From Prorocentrum cordatum (Eukaryota; Sar; Dinophyceae; Prorocentrales; Prorocentraceae): DNA of 64,000 nt. Below, piece by piece: positions 33,442 through 44,984 of the stretch. The notes under the pieces are model-generated. The model was not told the DNA's origin. It saw only the letters and a program-made list of their open reading frames with translations, and did no database searches. Each line of letters opens with the position of its first letter. Position 1 is the stretch's first letter. The position numbers and the translations under genes were made by a program. The stretch lies in the NCBI GenBank assembly GCA_963575745.1, contig CAUYUJ010001481.1:393316-457315 (forward strand). The letters are read 5' to 3'.

Positions 33442-33689
33442 CTGGTGATGATGATGATGGTGATGATGAAGATGATGATGGTGACGATGATGATGGTGTC
33501 CCGATGATGATGATGTTGATGATGATGCTGCTGATGATGATGGTGTCTCGATGATGATGTAGATGATGTTGTTCATGAAGATGATGAGATGATGCTGATG
33601 ATGATGGTGGTGCTCCGATGCTGATGATGATGATGTGGCCCGATGATGATACTGTTGATGATGATGGTGACGGTGATGGTGCCCCGATG

Positions 33690-33721
<32 letters not shown>

Positions 33722-33743
33722 GTTGATGATGATGGTGATGGGG

Positions 33744-33811
<68 letters not shown>

Positions 33812-33915
33812 GTGTCCCGATGATGATAATGATGATGATGCTGATGACGATGATGATGATGTTGATGACGTTGATGACGATGATATTGATGGTGATGATG
33901 ATGACGTTGATTGTG
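32640..33915. repeat. (GAT)n tract with interspersed GGTGTCCCG
   Basis: Four CGGTGTCCCG-type units (32655-32760) pass into GAT triplets, which are then interrupted about fourteen times by GGTGTCCCGAT or its variants down to 33830. Interruption spacing is irregular (about 30-140 bp). Confidence 0.92.
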
Positions 33916-34040
33916 AGATCGATTGTGATATAGTGGGATTAGTGAGACCGGATTTGAGGTCGATTGTGAGATCGATAGTGAGATCGATAGTGAGATCGAT
34001 TGTGAGATTGATAGTCAGATCGATTGTGATATCGATCGAA
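33905..34040. repeat. 14-bp minisatellite GAGATCGATWGTGA
   Basis: About eight units, the last ending in GATATCGATCG. Confidence 0.85.
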
Positions 34041-34091
34041 TGAAACAGCCGCCTGGCGCGGGCGCTGGCGACACGTGCGCCGCCGCCACCG

Positions 34092-34141
34092 CTGACGTCG
34101 TCGTCGTCGACGTCGTCGCGGTCGTCTTCTTCGTCGTCGTT

Positions 34142-34174
<33 letters not shown>

Positions 34175-34318
34175 TTCGTCGTCCTCGTCCTCGTCCTCGT
34201 CCTCTTCGGTCGTCGTTGTCGTCCTCGTCCTCGTCCTCGTCCTCTTCGTCGTCCTCGTCCTCGTCCTCTTCGTCCTCGTCGTCGTCGTCGGCGGCGGCGT
34301 CGTCGTCGTCGTCGTCGG
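34092..34318. repeat. GTC / CTCGTC tract
   Basis: GTCGTC at the ends and CCTCGT hexamers between, with a CTTCGTCGT punctuation. Followed by G-run-rich sequence. Confidence 0.93.
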
Positions 34319-34384
34319 GGGGGAGGTCTGGACCCCTCGGACGTTTTTGCCCCGGGGGGGGGTCCAGACCTTCCCAATAATTAC

Positions 34385-34544
34385 AGGAGGGAAACAAACA
34401 CACAGACACAATGGATCGTCGATATCCCAGAAAATACAGGAAAATATGGAAAGTGGGGGGGCAGATAAAAACTTTGAAAATATAAAGAATATGGGCAATC
34501 CTGTTATTTGTGTATACGTATTTGTGTGTCCCAGGGCCCCTTCA
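34385..34544 (+). repeat. AT-richer ~160-bp dispersed repeat, copy 3
   Basis: AGGAGGGAAACAAACACACA, GATCGTCGATATCCCAGAAA, GGAAAATATGGAAAGTGGGG and GTGTGTCCCAGGGCCCCTTC match copies 1 and 2. Confidence 0.8.
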
Positions 34545-34914
34545 TAATTGTTCCGGAAGATCTGTTCAGACCCCGCCCGTTAATTGTCGGGGGGGGTGTT
34601 CTAGACCCCCCCCCTCTAATTTTCCGATGGGGGGGCGGGTTTTGGGGGTTTGGGACCCCTCTCGGTTTTTCTGGGGAGGGGGGGAGGTTGGTGGGAGATG
34701 GTTGTGGGGGAAGAACGGGCCCTCTGGTTTCTGACCCCCCCGTAGAGAAAATGTTACAGCCAGCGACGAGGGATCGCGCTCCCTCCGAGGCCCAGTGGGG
34801 GCCCGAGAGGCCGCAAACGCTAAAACATGATTGTCTCGATGTCTGGGGGTGGAGGCAGGGGAGGACGAGGGCTTCAGTCTCCGCGGCAAGATAGTCCGCA
34901 GTCTCAGCTTCCGC

Positions 34915-35008
34915 AGGAGGAGGAGGAGGAGGAGGAGGAGGAGGAGGAGGAGGAGGGCGGAGGAGGAGGGCGGAGAAGGAGGAGGAGGAGGAGGAGGAAA
35001 AGGAGAAG
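34915..35008. repeat. (GGA)n tract
   Basis: GGA triplets. The preceding 30-base phrase CTCCGCGGCAAGATAGTCCG occurs again before the GGA tract at 36220, so tract plus leader is a duplicated unit. Sequence 35009-35309 shows no gene. Confidence 0.9.
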
Positions 35009-35309
35009 ACCAGTGTAAACCCAAGAGTCATCAACGATGTTGGAATAAACTCTCCGTCCAAGCTCCGTCTTCATAGGCCCCTTCAACGGTGCATTTCCAC
35101 AGGGAACTGCTCCGCTGGAAGACAACCGTTCGAAGACCTTGAACCATGCCACAACATTGTTCTCGGGATAGCAACGCCTCGCTGACTGTTGCGTCTTGAC
35201 GATCCTGGATCGCGCCAGAACGTCATTCCTGGGATTTAGACACCAACCTAACTGTTACGCCCTCAAAATCTGGAATCCTTTCAAAAAACCGTTTCTGGTA
35301 CGCTGATCA

Positions 35310-35960
35310 TGGGAATATGTGAAGCTCTTGCAACTGTTTTTTAGAGTTAGCAAAAACACCCACACAACACAAGCACAACAAACAAACAAAAACGACGAGC
35401 GTGCGCGGCGCTACGACGAGAGCCACATTTTGAAAAGGAGCCGCCCTCAATCCGTGAACACTCTTGCAAATGTTAAAAAACGAATGGGTGTGGCGCTACG
35501 GCGAGAGCCACATGTTGGAAACCAGTCGCCCTCAATCCGTGAAACTCTTGCATTCGTATACAAAAAGAGTGCGCGCGGCGCTAAAGCGATAACCACATTT
35601 TGAAAAGGAGCCGCCATCAATCCTTGAAGCTCTTGCAAATGTGTTAAACGAATGTGCGCGGCGCCAAGGCGAGAGTCACATGATAGAAAAGGAGCCGCCC
35701 TCAATATGTGAAACTCTCGCAAATGTTTAAAGCGACTGCGCGCGGCGCTACGACGCGAGCCACTTCTTGAAAGCCATTCACCCTCAATCCGTGAAACTCG
35801 TGCAAGGTTTTAAAGCGACTGTGCGCGGCGCTAAGGCGAGAGCCACATTTTGAAAACGGCCCGCCCTCATTTTGTGAAACTGTTGTCAATACGTAAGCTT
35901 CAGGGACATAAATGGTGAGGAAGTCTCAGGCGAAACGCCCGGTCCGCCCAAAAAGTCTAG
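35310..35960 (+). repeat. ~88-bp tandem array with tail
   Basis: Seven units with GTGAAACTCTTGCAAATGTT, GTGCGCGGCGCTAAGGCGAG and GCCACATTTTGAAAAGGAGC, ending in ATGGTGAGGAAGTCTCAGGC and GAAACGCCCGGTCCGCCC. This is the same unit and the same tail as at 17915-18440. Confidence 0.85.
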
Positions 35961-35994
35961 GGGTGCGACAGGGAGAAATTATGTAGAAGGGAAA

Positions 35995-36352
35995 GGAATT
36001 GAGGAGAAGACGCAGGAGAAGGAGGAGGAAGAGGAGGAGGAGGGGGAGAAGCAGGAGGAGTGGGAGGAGCAGGAGAAGGGTGAGGAGGAGGAGGAGGAGG
36101 ACGACGAGGACGAGGAGGAGGAGGAGGAAAGGAGGAGGGAAGGAGGAGGAGGAGGAGGCAGGGGAGGACGAGGGCTTCAGTCTCCGCGGCAAGACAGTCC
36201 GCAGTCTCAGCTTCCGCAGGAGTAGGAGGAGGAGGGGGAGAAGAAGGAGGAGGAGGAGGAGGAGGAGGAGGGCGGAGGAGGAGGGCGGAGGAGGAGGAGG
36301 AGGAGGAGGAGGAGGAGGAGGAGGAGGAGGAGGAGGAGGAGGCAGGGGAGGA
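35995..36352. repeat. GGA/GAG-rich tract
   Basis: GGA triplets with the shared CTCCGCGGCAAGACAGTCCG leader at about 36180-36220. Confidence 0.9.
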
Positions 36353-36524
36353 TAGGATGCGTCCTTGCGGCTTGGCCCTCCCCCAGGAAGCCCCGCGAGG
36401 CCCCCAAGAGGCTCCCAGGAGGCCCCGAAGATGCCCCAAAGAGTCACCCAAAGTTGCCCTTCGGAGGCCTACGAGCGCGCACCGACGATGGCCCACGCAG
36501 CATCCCCGAGGACTGCCCCACGTC

Positions 36525-36700
36525 AGCGTCGTCGTCGTCGTCGTCGGCGACGGCGGCGGCGGCGTCGACGTCGGCGTCGGCGTCGGCATCGGCGTCGGCG
36601 GCGGCGGCGGCGTCGTCGTTGGCGTCGGCGGCGTCGTCGTCGTTGTCGTCGGCTTCGGCGTCGTCGTCGTCGTCGTCGGCGTCGTCGGCGGGTGGGCCGT
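36525..36700. repeat. GTC/GGC trinucleotide tract
   Basis: GTCGTC, GGCGGC and GGCGTC triplets. Confidence 0.9.
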
Positions 36701-36897
36701 CCTCCGAGGCTGCCCCCCCCCCGGGGGGGAGGGGGAGGACGACGGCGACGCTCGGGATCGACGGCGCGGGGAGGCCCTCCTCCGGGAAGGCCGGGGGCGC
36801 TCGGGCAGGCAGGGGCTTCCTCAAAAGGGCCTGGAGGCCTCTGGGATCTACTCGGGATTCAAGCTTTCACCATCAGTGCGCCTGCTCAAAAGGGCTA

Positions 36898-37135
36898 GAG
36901 GAGGAGGAGGAGAGGAGGAGAGGAGGAGGAGGAGTGAGGAGGAGGAGGAGGAGGAGGGGGAGGAGGAGGAGGAGGAGGAGGAGGAGGAGGAGGAGCAGGA
37001 GGAGGAGGAGGGAGGAAGAGGAGAGGAGGAGGAGGATAGGAGGAGGAGGAGGAGGAGGAGGAGGAGGATGGGGAGGAGGAGGAGGAGGAGGAGGAGGAGG
37101 AGGAGGAGGAGGAGGAGGAGGAGGAAGAAGGGGGT
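36898..37135. repeat. (GGA)n tract
   Basis: GGA triplets with occasional GGAGA or AGCAGG steps. Confidence 0.93.
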
Positions 37136-37179
37136 GGAAAGGAGGGAATATGTGGGTCCGAATACATTGGGTCCAAATT

Positions 37180-37330
37180 GATGGGGTCGGAGGATCTCAC
37201 CGCATCGCCGATGCATCGGCGATGCGGCTCGATGTGGAGCCCGATTTCCTCCACGCCGACGGCGCCGATGCATCGGCGATGTATCGGCGATGTAGTGCCG
37301 ATGCTGCACGATCCTCGGACCCCATCTACC
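37180..37330. repeat. foldback G with GCATCGGCGAT repeats, copy 2
   Basis: GATGGGGTCGGAGGATC pairs with GATCCTCGGACCCCATC. The loop holds CGCCGATGCATCGGCGATG on both sides, itself palindromic. Confidence 0.75.
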
Positions 37331-38182
37331 CGGACACCATTTGGGAGCCATCCATGGGAGGCCTTGTCGGAAGCCTCCGGGCCCTTCGGAGGGTGCCTCC
37401 CCTCGTCGGAACCCCTTCCTCTGGAGAAGGTCGCCCCTCCCGCGCCCCGCCCACACCTCCTCTCGCCTCCGCCACCTCTCGGCGGCGAGCCCAGGAGGGG
37501 AAGTGAGAAGGGGCGGGCCTTTTCGGAAGGCTCGGAAGTTTCCCGGTCTTCCGAGAAGTTCTCCAAGCCTTCTACGCAGGCACGGGGAGCCTCTCGGAAG
37601 GCCAGGGCGCTTCTGAGAAGCCCCGCCGCAGGCCTTCTCCTCCTCACCTCCCCTCCTCGCTCGCGGCCGAGCCTCCCTCCCACCTCCGTCACCTCCCTCT
37701 CCTCTCTTTGGTCCCTGCTGCTCCTGTTCCTCAGAGGTCCCTGATCCTCCCTGCTGCTGGATGCAGCGGGAGTGGGCGGTGGCAAGGCGAGGCCTGGAGC
37801 AGACCTCCGCATCCAGAATTCTGCGAGGGCCAGGTGCACAGAGGCAGTCACAGTGCGCAAGGCAAAGCGACACGCCCTCCCCTGGGAGCCTAGCAGCCTA
37901 GCAGTGTGCCAGAAGCGTTGCAGCGCTTACCGCCCGCCGCTTCTGCAGCCTCTCCTTCTTATCTCGGGCTGCGCTGAGTGCTAGTTTCGCCGCGCGTAGC
38001 GCTGCGGACAGGCCACGGCCCTGATGGAGCCCCTGCTCCCTGGGGCCCGCGAGCCCCCAGGGCGCCAATAGATCAAAGGGATTCGAACCACACGCGAGGG
38101 GGAGTTGCACATGCTACATGTGTGGTGAGGGCCTGCCCGGCTGCTGCTACGTCTGAGACCCATGACAATCGGGGACGTCAAA
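37331..38182. other. no gene recognised
   Basis: Two loose direct repeats around CGGAAGGCTCGGAAGTTTCC and CGGAAGGCCAGGGCGCTTCT (37535, 37595) and repeated CTCACCTCCCCTCCTC-like words. No protein-like frame. Confidence 0.35.
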
Positions 38183-38189
38183 GAGGGGG

Positions 38190-38362
38190 GTGATGACTAG
38201 GGGGGGGGGATTCCATGGCGCGGGCCATGATTTTTCCTCAGATGTCACGGCGCGTCTTCTTATTTCATTACGTCCCTGGTCCCCCCGCTGGGCCGCGCAC
38301 GTGCCGCCGGTCATGATGTGCACCCTCCCCTCTTGGACACCCCCCTCTTGGCCGCTCCCGAG
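38190..38362 (+). repeat. dispersed repeat E, copy 2
   Basis: GATTCCATGGCGCGGGCCATGATTTTTCC-type palindrome, GGGCCGCGCACGTGCCGCCG and TTGGACACCCCCCTCTTGGC as at 20897-21070. Its left edge TGATGACTAGGGGG is the empty site for element B copy 2. Confidence 0.8.
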
Positions 38363-38539
38363 ACATCCGTTCGCTTAGGCGCAGGCGGGATCCTTGTTGC
38401 AGTTGCCGTTGCGTTCCGCGGCCGAGGTCTACCACAACAAGCCTCCAAAGTGGAACGAGCAGATAGGCGCAATGAGAGCCGCTACTCCCCATGTCCAGAA
38501 ATAGCGGTTACGGAGGAACACGTGACACGAGTGGCATAT

Positions 38540-39535
38540 CGGATGGTGTTGTGCGGTTGTTCATAACATAGCTTGGTTTGTTCTGCTTGTGTTTTTTCGA
38601 AGGTCGATGGTCACCACGGTTCTTGCCCCCACCCCCACAATTCGACCTTATTTGTATAGTCTTGGCGCCCAGTACATGGTTACAGATGCTGGCGCTGATG
38701 CAGAGACAGAAGCGCACGGAGACGGAGATCGGGACAGACAGGCAGAAAGACCGACCCGACACGTACAGAGAGTCATACAGGGAGATTTGGGGCAACAGAA
38801 AACAAGAGAGGGGAGAGGGAAGGATGACAGAGAGAGAGAGAGAGAGAAAACAAGAGATGGGGGGGGAGAGCAACCAGCGCGAAATGGCTGGTAGTCGTGT
38901 CGGTGATGCTTTCGAAGAAGGCCGAACTCTCGTTCATAGAAGCACAGACAACGCGAGCGGGGGTAATGAAGACGAGCCACAAAATAACGTGATTGCTTCC
39001 TCTAGGACACGCCACTGCAACAACGGTCATGTTTGGGTGCATTGGTGGCCAAACCACTACGGGACGTGCCGACATGGCAACAACCGGCGAGCCAGCATAA
39101 CGTCAAATACATACAACCGTAACTCACAATCGACGCAGACGAGCAGCGCGAGAATTATTTGAGTATCATGAGTACCATACTTCGAGAAGCCGCCAAATGA
39201 TCGACCAGCAAAGTTTCCAGCTTAGTCCGCACTAGCGACTCAAAGATGCTGAGAACGCCGATGAGCATTGCAGCGGGAAGACTATACTATACCATACCAT
39301 GGGAACTGATGGACAGATGCGGCAGGGACCTTGTGTACACTTTTACCTGCTCTCCTTCTGCCCCCCTCTGCCTCTTACCCCCCTGTCCGCCCTTCTCTCC
39401 TGCGCACTTGCAGCACCACCATGTACGTGCTTCTTGCGAGGGCCTTGCGGCCAGTGCCGCCGACTCTGAAGGAGGACGATGACGACGACGACCACGACCA
39501 CGACCACGTGGGGGCCCTTGTGGAGACAGGCTGAT
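38540..39535. other. lower-GC unique stretch, no gene recognised
   Basis: More balanced base composition than its surroundings. An AG microsatellite lies at 38827-38850 and a short GAC run at 39477-39500. No conserved protein frame is legible. Confidence 0.4.
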
Positions 39536-39659
39536 TCATCCGATGGCGACCCATGCGCTCCGGCTCATCCGATCCGCGGTCCGGGTCAGTCGCGACTGGA
39601 GGAATTTGACGGGATGACTTAGTTACCGGATACGTTAGCCCGGATGAGTTAGGCCTCGA

Positions 39660-39855
39660 GACGGGGGTCAATGCAAACGGGGGTCAGCCAGAGCGCTCGA
39701 TCTTGCAGGATCCTGCAGGGCCAAGGTTGCATTGACCCGGGGTTGGTTGCAGGATCCTGCAGGATCTTGCAGGATCCTTCGCATTGACCCGGGCTTGGGT
39801 GCAGGATTTTGCAGGATGTTGAAGGATTTTGCAAGGCCTGGCTGACCCGGTTCGC
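39660..39855. repeat. TGCAGGATC / TGACCCGG repeat cluster
   Basis: GGATCTTGCAGGATCC-type words repeat eight or more times between GGGGTCAGCCAGAGCG and GCCTGGCTGACCCGG, inverted ends shared with 3828-3895. Confidence 0.65.
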
Positions 39856-39859
39856 AAGA

Positions 39860-40745
39860 TACCCGAATGAGTTAGCCTAGCTGAGTTCGTCACCGGATGA
39901 ATCAGGCCTCGGGTGAGTCAGGCTCTGGCTGAGTTCGGCGCTGGGTCGATGGGCCTGTTTTCCACCACCACCACAAGTCGGAGGGGGGGTCCTCCTTCTC
40001 CTCCTCCTCCTCCTCCTCCTCCTCCTCCTCCTCCTCCTCGTCCTACTCCTCTTCGTCCTCCTCCTCGTTCTCCTCCTCCTCCTCCTCCTCCTCCTCCTCC
40101 TCCTCCTCCCTCCCCCATCCAACATATGGTGGTGGTGGAAAACAGGACCATCATAGGTGAGGGAGGCGTCAGCCGAGTGGGGCTTCGGATGAGCTGGGGC
40201 CACTGGGCGAGGCAGGCACTGGGCTGGGCGAGCTGAGCTCGCCAGGTGCTTTGGGCACCGCGCGAGTTCGGCATCGGATGAGTTAGGCACCAGATGAGTT
40301 TCAAGGAAGGAGAAACCGCCCGGAACGGACATTTGGCGTTTACTAAACGGCCTTGGGCGTTTACTAAATAGCCCTGCCCTGTTTGATTCCTTCTATGGGT
40401 GTGTTTATTAAACGGCTTCGCGTGTCCAGGTGGTTAATATCGGGGTGAATTTTCTGCCCTCTAGAGTCAAGCACCAGATGATTTAAGCACCCGATGAATT
40501 AGGCGCCAGATGCACGGGATGAGTTTGGCACCGGATGAGTAGGGCACCGGATGCATTTGGCACCGGATGAGTTCGGCACCACATGGATCAGGCACCGAAC
40601 GAGTCCGCATTGGATGAGTTTGGCTTTTTGTGCGTTAGGCGCGGCGTATTTGGTGAATTCGAATTGTGTGTGTACCTGGTGAGTTCGGGGCACGAGGTGA
40701 GTTAAGTGTACTAGGTGGGTTAGGCTGGGTGGCTGACTGAGTCCA
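39860..40745 (+). repeat. 16-bp minisatellite GATGAGTTAGGCACCG, forward orientation
   Basis: Variable units such as GATGAGTTCGGCACCGGA, broken by a TCC/CTCGTC tract (39985-40115). The complement forms the array at 44985-45480. Confidence 0.8.
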
Positions 40746-40779
40746 GACCGGGGTAGTCAAATCAATTTTCAGGTCAGCT

Positions 40780-42015
40780 TAGTGCTGGCACGGCTGGTCT
40801 TTCGCGATTATGCGTCTGTTTTCCTAAGTGTTCGCCAGTTTTGGGTTTTGTGCTCGCGTTCGAACGGAGAAGGCCAGGCCGTTGAAAATTCGGTTGGCCG
40901 CAAAACGCTGTGTAGTCATTGTTGGATTTCTGGTGTGGGAAGTGACTGCCCTTGTGATGTGATTGGGTTTTGAGATATTTTTTGTTGATCTATATATAAA
41001 TACACATGTACATATATTTATTTATGTACACGCGCAGCGAACGTCGCGCACAAGAGCATCCCCTGGGGGTCCACATTATCGGGGAACTGACGCGTCATCG
41101 CTTCCGCTCCTGGCCGTGCCTGTCTCCAGCGTTCCTTCCCCGCGTCTCCTGGCGGAAGACAGCGCAAAGGGAGCGCAGCTTGGCGTCAGCTACCGTCATG
41201 TGGCGTAGGCTGTCGCTAACGTTTCGGTTCGCTCTTCGGGTTCCTCTGGACCATGCCAGGTCTTTGAACACTTGCTTGGCTCAGTGTGTTGCTCGAGGCC
41301 TTTTGGGTGGAGCAGCCTGGCCCCCACAGGAGAGATGATCAGCCTGCCCTCGCTCCTGCAGGTCCCGCACTGCAGGAGGCAGTCATCAGCGGTGCGAGCG
41401 TCGAGCTCAAAGAAAAGTTGTTTGGCTGCAACACGTCTTGTAGTCAAGCAGATCGCCAGGCAGTCATGAACCTCGCGCATCCTGGTCCTGGGCGCATCTT
41501 GGGTTGTCTTGGAAAGCGTGGGTTCGTCCGAGCTTCCTGTTCGGGGTTCACTGGGCGAGGCGACGCCTTTGAACACGTGCTTGATCGGAAAGTTGCTTGA
41601 ATACATAGCGTCTTGTAGGCAATCATATGTTCAATCAGTCCTGGGGCATCCCATTTCTGGTCTTGGCCGCGTCTTGGACTCTCTCGGGAGGACTGGGTTA
41701 ATCGTGGCTTGCAGAGTATGGGATTTGATTGGGCCAGGCCAGTCCTGACAACATTGGCTTGATGATAAAACGTTGTGCACTCAAGCATATTGACAAATGT
41801 CGTCTTGGAGCGCTATCAGGTGTGTACGTGGGCTCCTCTTGGTTTGTTTTGGGGTGCCTAGCGATGTTCTGGCCTGCCCTTCCGGTTGAACTGGGCGATG
41901 CGACCCGTTTGAATATTTGCTTGGCTACAAAACGTTTCGTAGTCAAGCAAAATGTGTGGGTCGTCCTGGACTTGTCACTGACGCTCTTGGGCGTTTTTTC
42001 GGCTCGTCGTATGAA
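40780..42015. repeat. ~163-bp tandem repeat, about six diverged units
   Basis: Markers such as TTGTAGTCAAGCAG (41447), TTGTAGGCAATCAT (41610), GTGCACTCAAGCAT (41775) and TTCGTAGTCAAGCA (41937) recur every 162-166 bp, each after a TTTGAACAC-type and GCTTGGCT-type word. An AT-rich patch (40960-41040) interrupts the early units. Confidence 0.7.
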
Positions 42016-42317
42016 GTCTCGGTGTGTCCTCGCTGGCTTCTCGTTTCGTCGAGAGTATGGACGAGAATTAGGATGATGATGGTTTTCCCCTCGTAGTTTC
42101 GCGATTTCCAAGAGGAGGACGACCAATAGGATGAGCAGGTGGAGGAGCAGAAGGCCGAGAATGACGAGGACGTTGGGGACGAAGTGGGGAGGGGGCGGGA
42201 GTGTGCGAGGACACGTTTGACGACGGCAGGGGCATGACGGACGAGAGTTGTGCCAAGTGCGTTCGTGGTGGAGTGTCGAGGGCCCCATCCAGGCCCCCCA
42301 CACCTCGTGCGCAGAGA

Positions 42318-42353
<36 letters not shown>

Positions 42354-43215
42354 TACATCGACATCTAACTCTAACTCTGAACCTACATCTACATCTACAG
42401 CTACAGCTACAGCTGCAGCTACATTTACATCTACATCTACATCTACATCTACATACCTACATCTACATCTACATCTACATCTACATCTACATCTACATCT
42501 ACATCTACATCTACATCTACATCTACATCTACATTTACATCTGCATATGCATCTGCATCTGCATTTGCATCTGCATCTGCAGTTGCATCTGCACCTGCAT
42601 CTGCATCTGCATCTGCATCTGCATCTGCATCTGCATCTGCATCTGCATCTGCATCTGCATCTGCATCTGCAGCTACAGCTACAGCTACAGCTACAGCTAC
42701 AGCCACAGCCACAGCCACAGCCACAGCCACAGCCAGCCACAGCTACAGCTACAGCTACAGCTACAGCTACATCTACATATACATCTACAGCTACAGCTAC
42801 AGCTGCATCTACAACTACATCTACATCTACAGCTACATCTACATCTACAGCTACAGCTACAGCTACAGCTACAGCTACAGCTACAGCTACAGCTACATCT
42901 ACATCTACAGCTACAGCTACAGCTACATCTACATATACATATATCTACATATAAGTATAAATATACGTGTACATCTACATCTACATCTACATCTACATCT
43001 ACATCTACATCTACATCTACATCTACATCTACATCTACATCTACTATCTACATCTCACATCACACATCCACATCCACATCCACATCCATCCACATCCACA
43101 TCCACATCCACATCCACATCCACATCCACATCCACATCCACATCACATCCACATACATCCTACACCTACACCTACACCTAACCTACACCTACACCTACAC
43201 CTACACCTGCATATA
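42318..43215. repeat. (CTACAT)n / (CTGCAT)n / (CTACAG)n / (CATCCA)n hexamer tract
   Basis: Starts with a TA run (42322-42350), then several hexamer variants in blocks, ending with CTACAC units. Sequence 42016-42317 has no recognised gene. Confidence 0.95.
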
Positions 43216-43228
43216 TATAATATATATA

Positions 43229-43511
43229 TATATATATGGTCCAGGGTTTGGGGGGCCCCCCCCCCCCAATGCTGATGCCCGGCCCCCCCCCCCCGCGCGA
43301 TGGTCCCCCCCGCCCCCCCCTGTGGGCGTGGCGTGGTGCTGCGCTGCGGTTCCCCCCCCCCCTGTGGATGTGGTGTGGTGCTGTGGTGGTTCAGAGGTGG
43401 GCGTGGCGTGGTGTTGCACTGCGGTGCCCCCCTCCCCCCCCTGTGGATGTGGTGTGGTGCTGTGGTGGTTCAGAGGTCGTCGTCGTCGTCGTCGTCCTCG
43501 TCGTCGTCGTC

Positions 43512-43548
<37 letters not shown>

Positions 43549-43904
43549 TCGTCGTCGTCGCCGTCGTCATCGTCGTCATCGTCGTCGTCGCCGCCGCCGC
43601 CGCCGGCGTCGTCGCCGCCGCAGCCGTCGTTGTCGTCGTCGTGGTCGTCGTCGTCGTCGTCGCCGTCGTCGCCGTCGTCGCCGTTGTTTTCGTCGTCGTC
43701 GTCGTCGTCGTCGTCCTCGTCGTCCTCGTCGTCCTCGTCGTCTTCGTCGTCCTCGTCGTCGTCGTCGTCGTCGTCATCGTCGTCGTCGTCGTCATCGTCG
43801 TCGTCGTCGTCATCGTCGTCGTCGCCGTCGTCATCGTCGTCATCGTCGTCGCCGCCGCCGCCGCCGGCGTCGTCGCCGCCGCAGCCGTCGTTGTCGTCGT
43901 CGTG

Positions 43905-43936
<32 letters not shown>

Positions 43937-44062
43937 GTCGTCGCCGTCGTCGTCGTCGTCTCTGGGACCATACCATCTGGGGGGGGGGGGCCCGAGGAAT
44001 CCTGGGACCATACCATCTGGGGGGGGGGGCCCGTGGGCCCTCGACCCTGGATCATATATATA
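43229..44062. repeat. (GTC)n block bracketed by an inverted repeat
   Basis: TATATATATGGTCCAGGGTT at the left and ACCCTGGATCATATATATA at the right are inverted copies. Inside are a duplicated ~67-bp GTGGATGTGGTGTGGTGCTG unit, a 490-bp GTC/GCC/CTC tract (43477-43962) that is itself an imperfect ~290-bp tandem duplication (GCCGTCGTCATCGTCGTCAT ... GCCGCAGCCGTCGTTGTCGT twice), and two GGGACCATACCATCTGGGG units. The block sits within CTACAT-type hexamers on both sides. Confidence 0.7.
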
Positions 44063-44072
44063 TATATGTATG

Positions 44073-44112
<40 letters not shown>

Positions 44113-44984
44113 CATCTGCCCTTTCATCTGCATCTGCATCTACATCTACATCTACATCTATTATATAAGGAACGCTTATTTGGGGCACAATTTGTGCGAG
44201 GCGCCGCTCGCCCTCTTGAGCTTGCCGTGCCAGCTGGCCTCACCCCCCCCCCCCGGCGACCCCCAAAAACAGCGCGCGATCCAGAGAGGGAGATGTGCTA
44301 CGCACAAGAGGAGGAAGGCGTGGCCCGCCTTCCGTACCGCTGGGAGGCGGGCGAGCTAGCTAACTCTCCCCCGCCGACGTAGTGCATCTGGCACTCCGCT
44401 GAACGCTCCGACCAGTAGTCGCTCGCTACCGACGGACGCTCGCTCCAGAGAGGGAGCAGAAGGCAGAGGCTGTGGAATCGGCGAAAGGGGGTAAACAAAT
44501 CCGCCAGGCCTGCTGGCGCGTGCGAAGCATTTTTCCGTTCGAGTCGCCGTAGCCTCGCTCGCTCGCTCCTACCCTTGCTCCTCTTGCTCCTCCTGCTGCT
44601 CCTCCTGCTCCTGCTCCTCCTCCTCCTCTTCCCTGGGCCCTGCTCCTCAAGCCACCCAGCCAAACGAGAATCGAGCAAAACGTCGCAGTCGAGTCAGAGG
44701 GGGAAGCCTCTCCCCTCTGGACCCCTTCCCCGCGCCGGAAGGGGGGGGGTCGCAGCGCGTCCCAGGGGAAGGGCCCAGGGGGGGGGTCGCCAGCCCCCTG
44801 CCCCCCTCCACCCTGTGGGGGGGGGATCCTGGGGGTCGTGACCCCCCCCCCCGTCTGACCAAGATGCCCCGAGGGAGCCCCACACAGCCGCAAGAGTGGG
44901 AGCACCAATCGAGTCGAATGGAAGACACTTGATCCCTTCCCCGCAGGGGGGGCGGTCCCGGGATGGTGTCGTTGGTCCGAGTCA
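44063..44984. other. TA/TG run, hexamers, then unrecognised GC-rich sequence
   Basis: TA and GT runs (44053-44112) and CATCTA hexamers (44113-44160). From 44165 to 44980 no gene is seen, apart from a CTCCTG-type tract at 44575-44640 and several G- or C-runs. Confidence 0.5.

Noticed and set aside
32755-33830. CRISPR-like regular word (GGTGTCCCG) between GAT spacers
   Set aside because: The spacers are GAT microsatellite, the spacing is irregular and the genome is eukaryotic.
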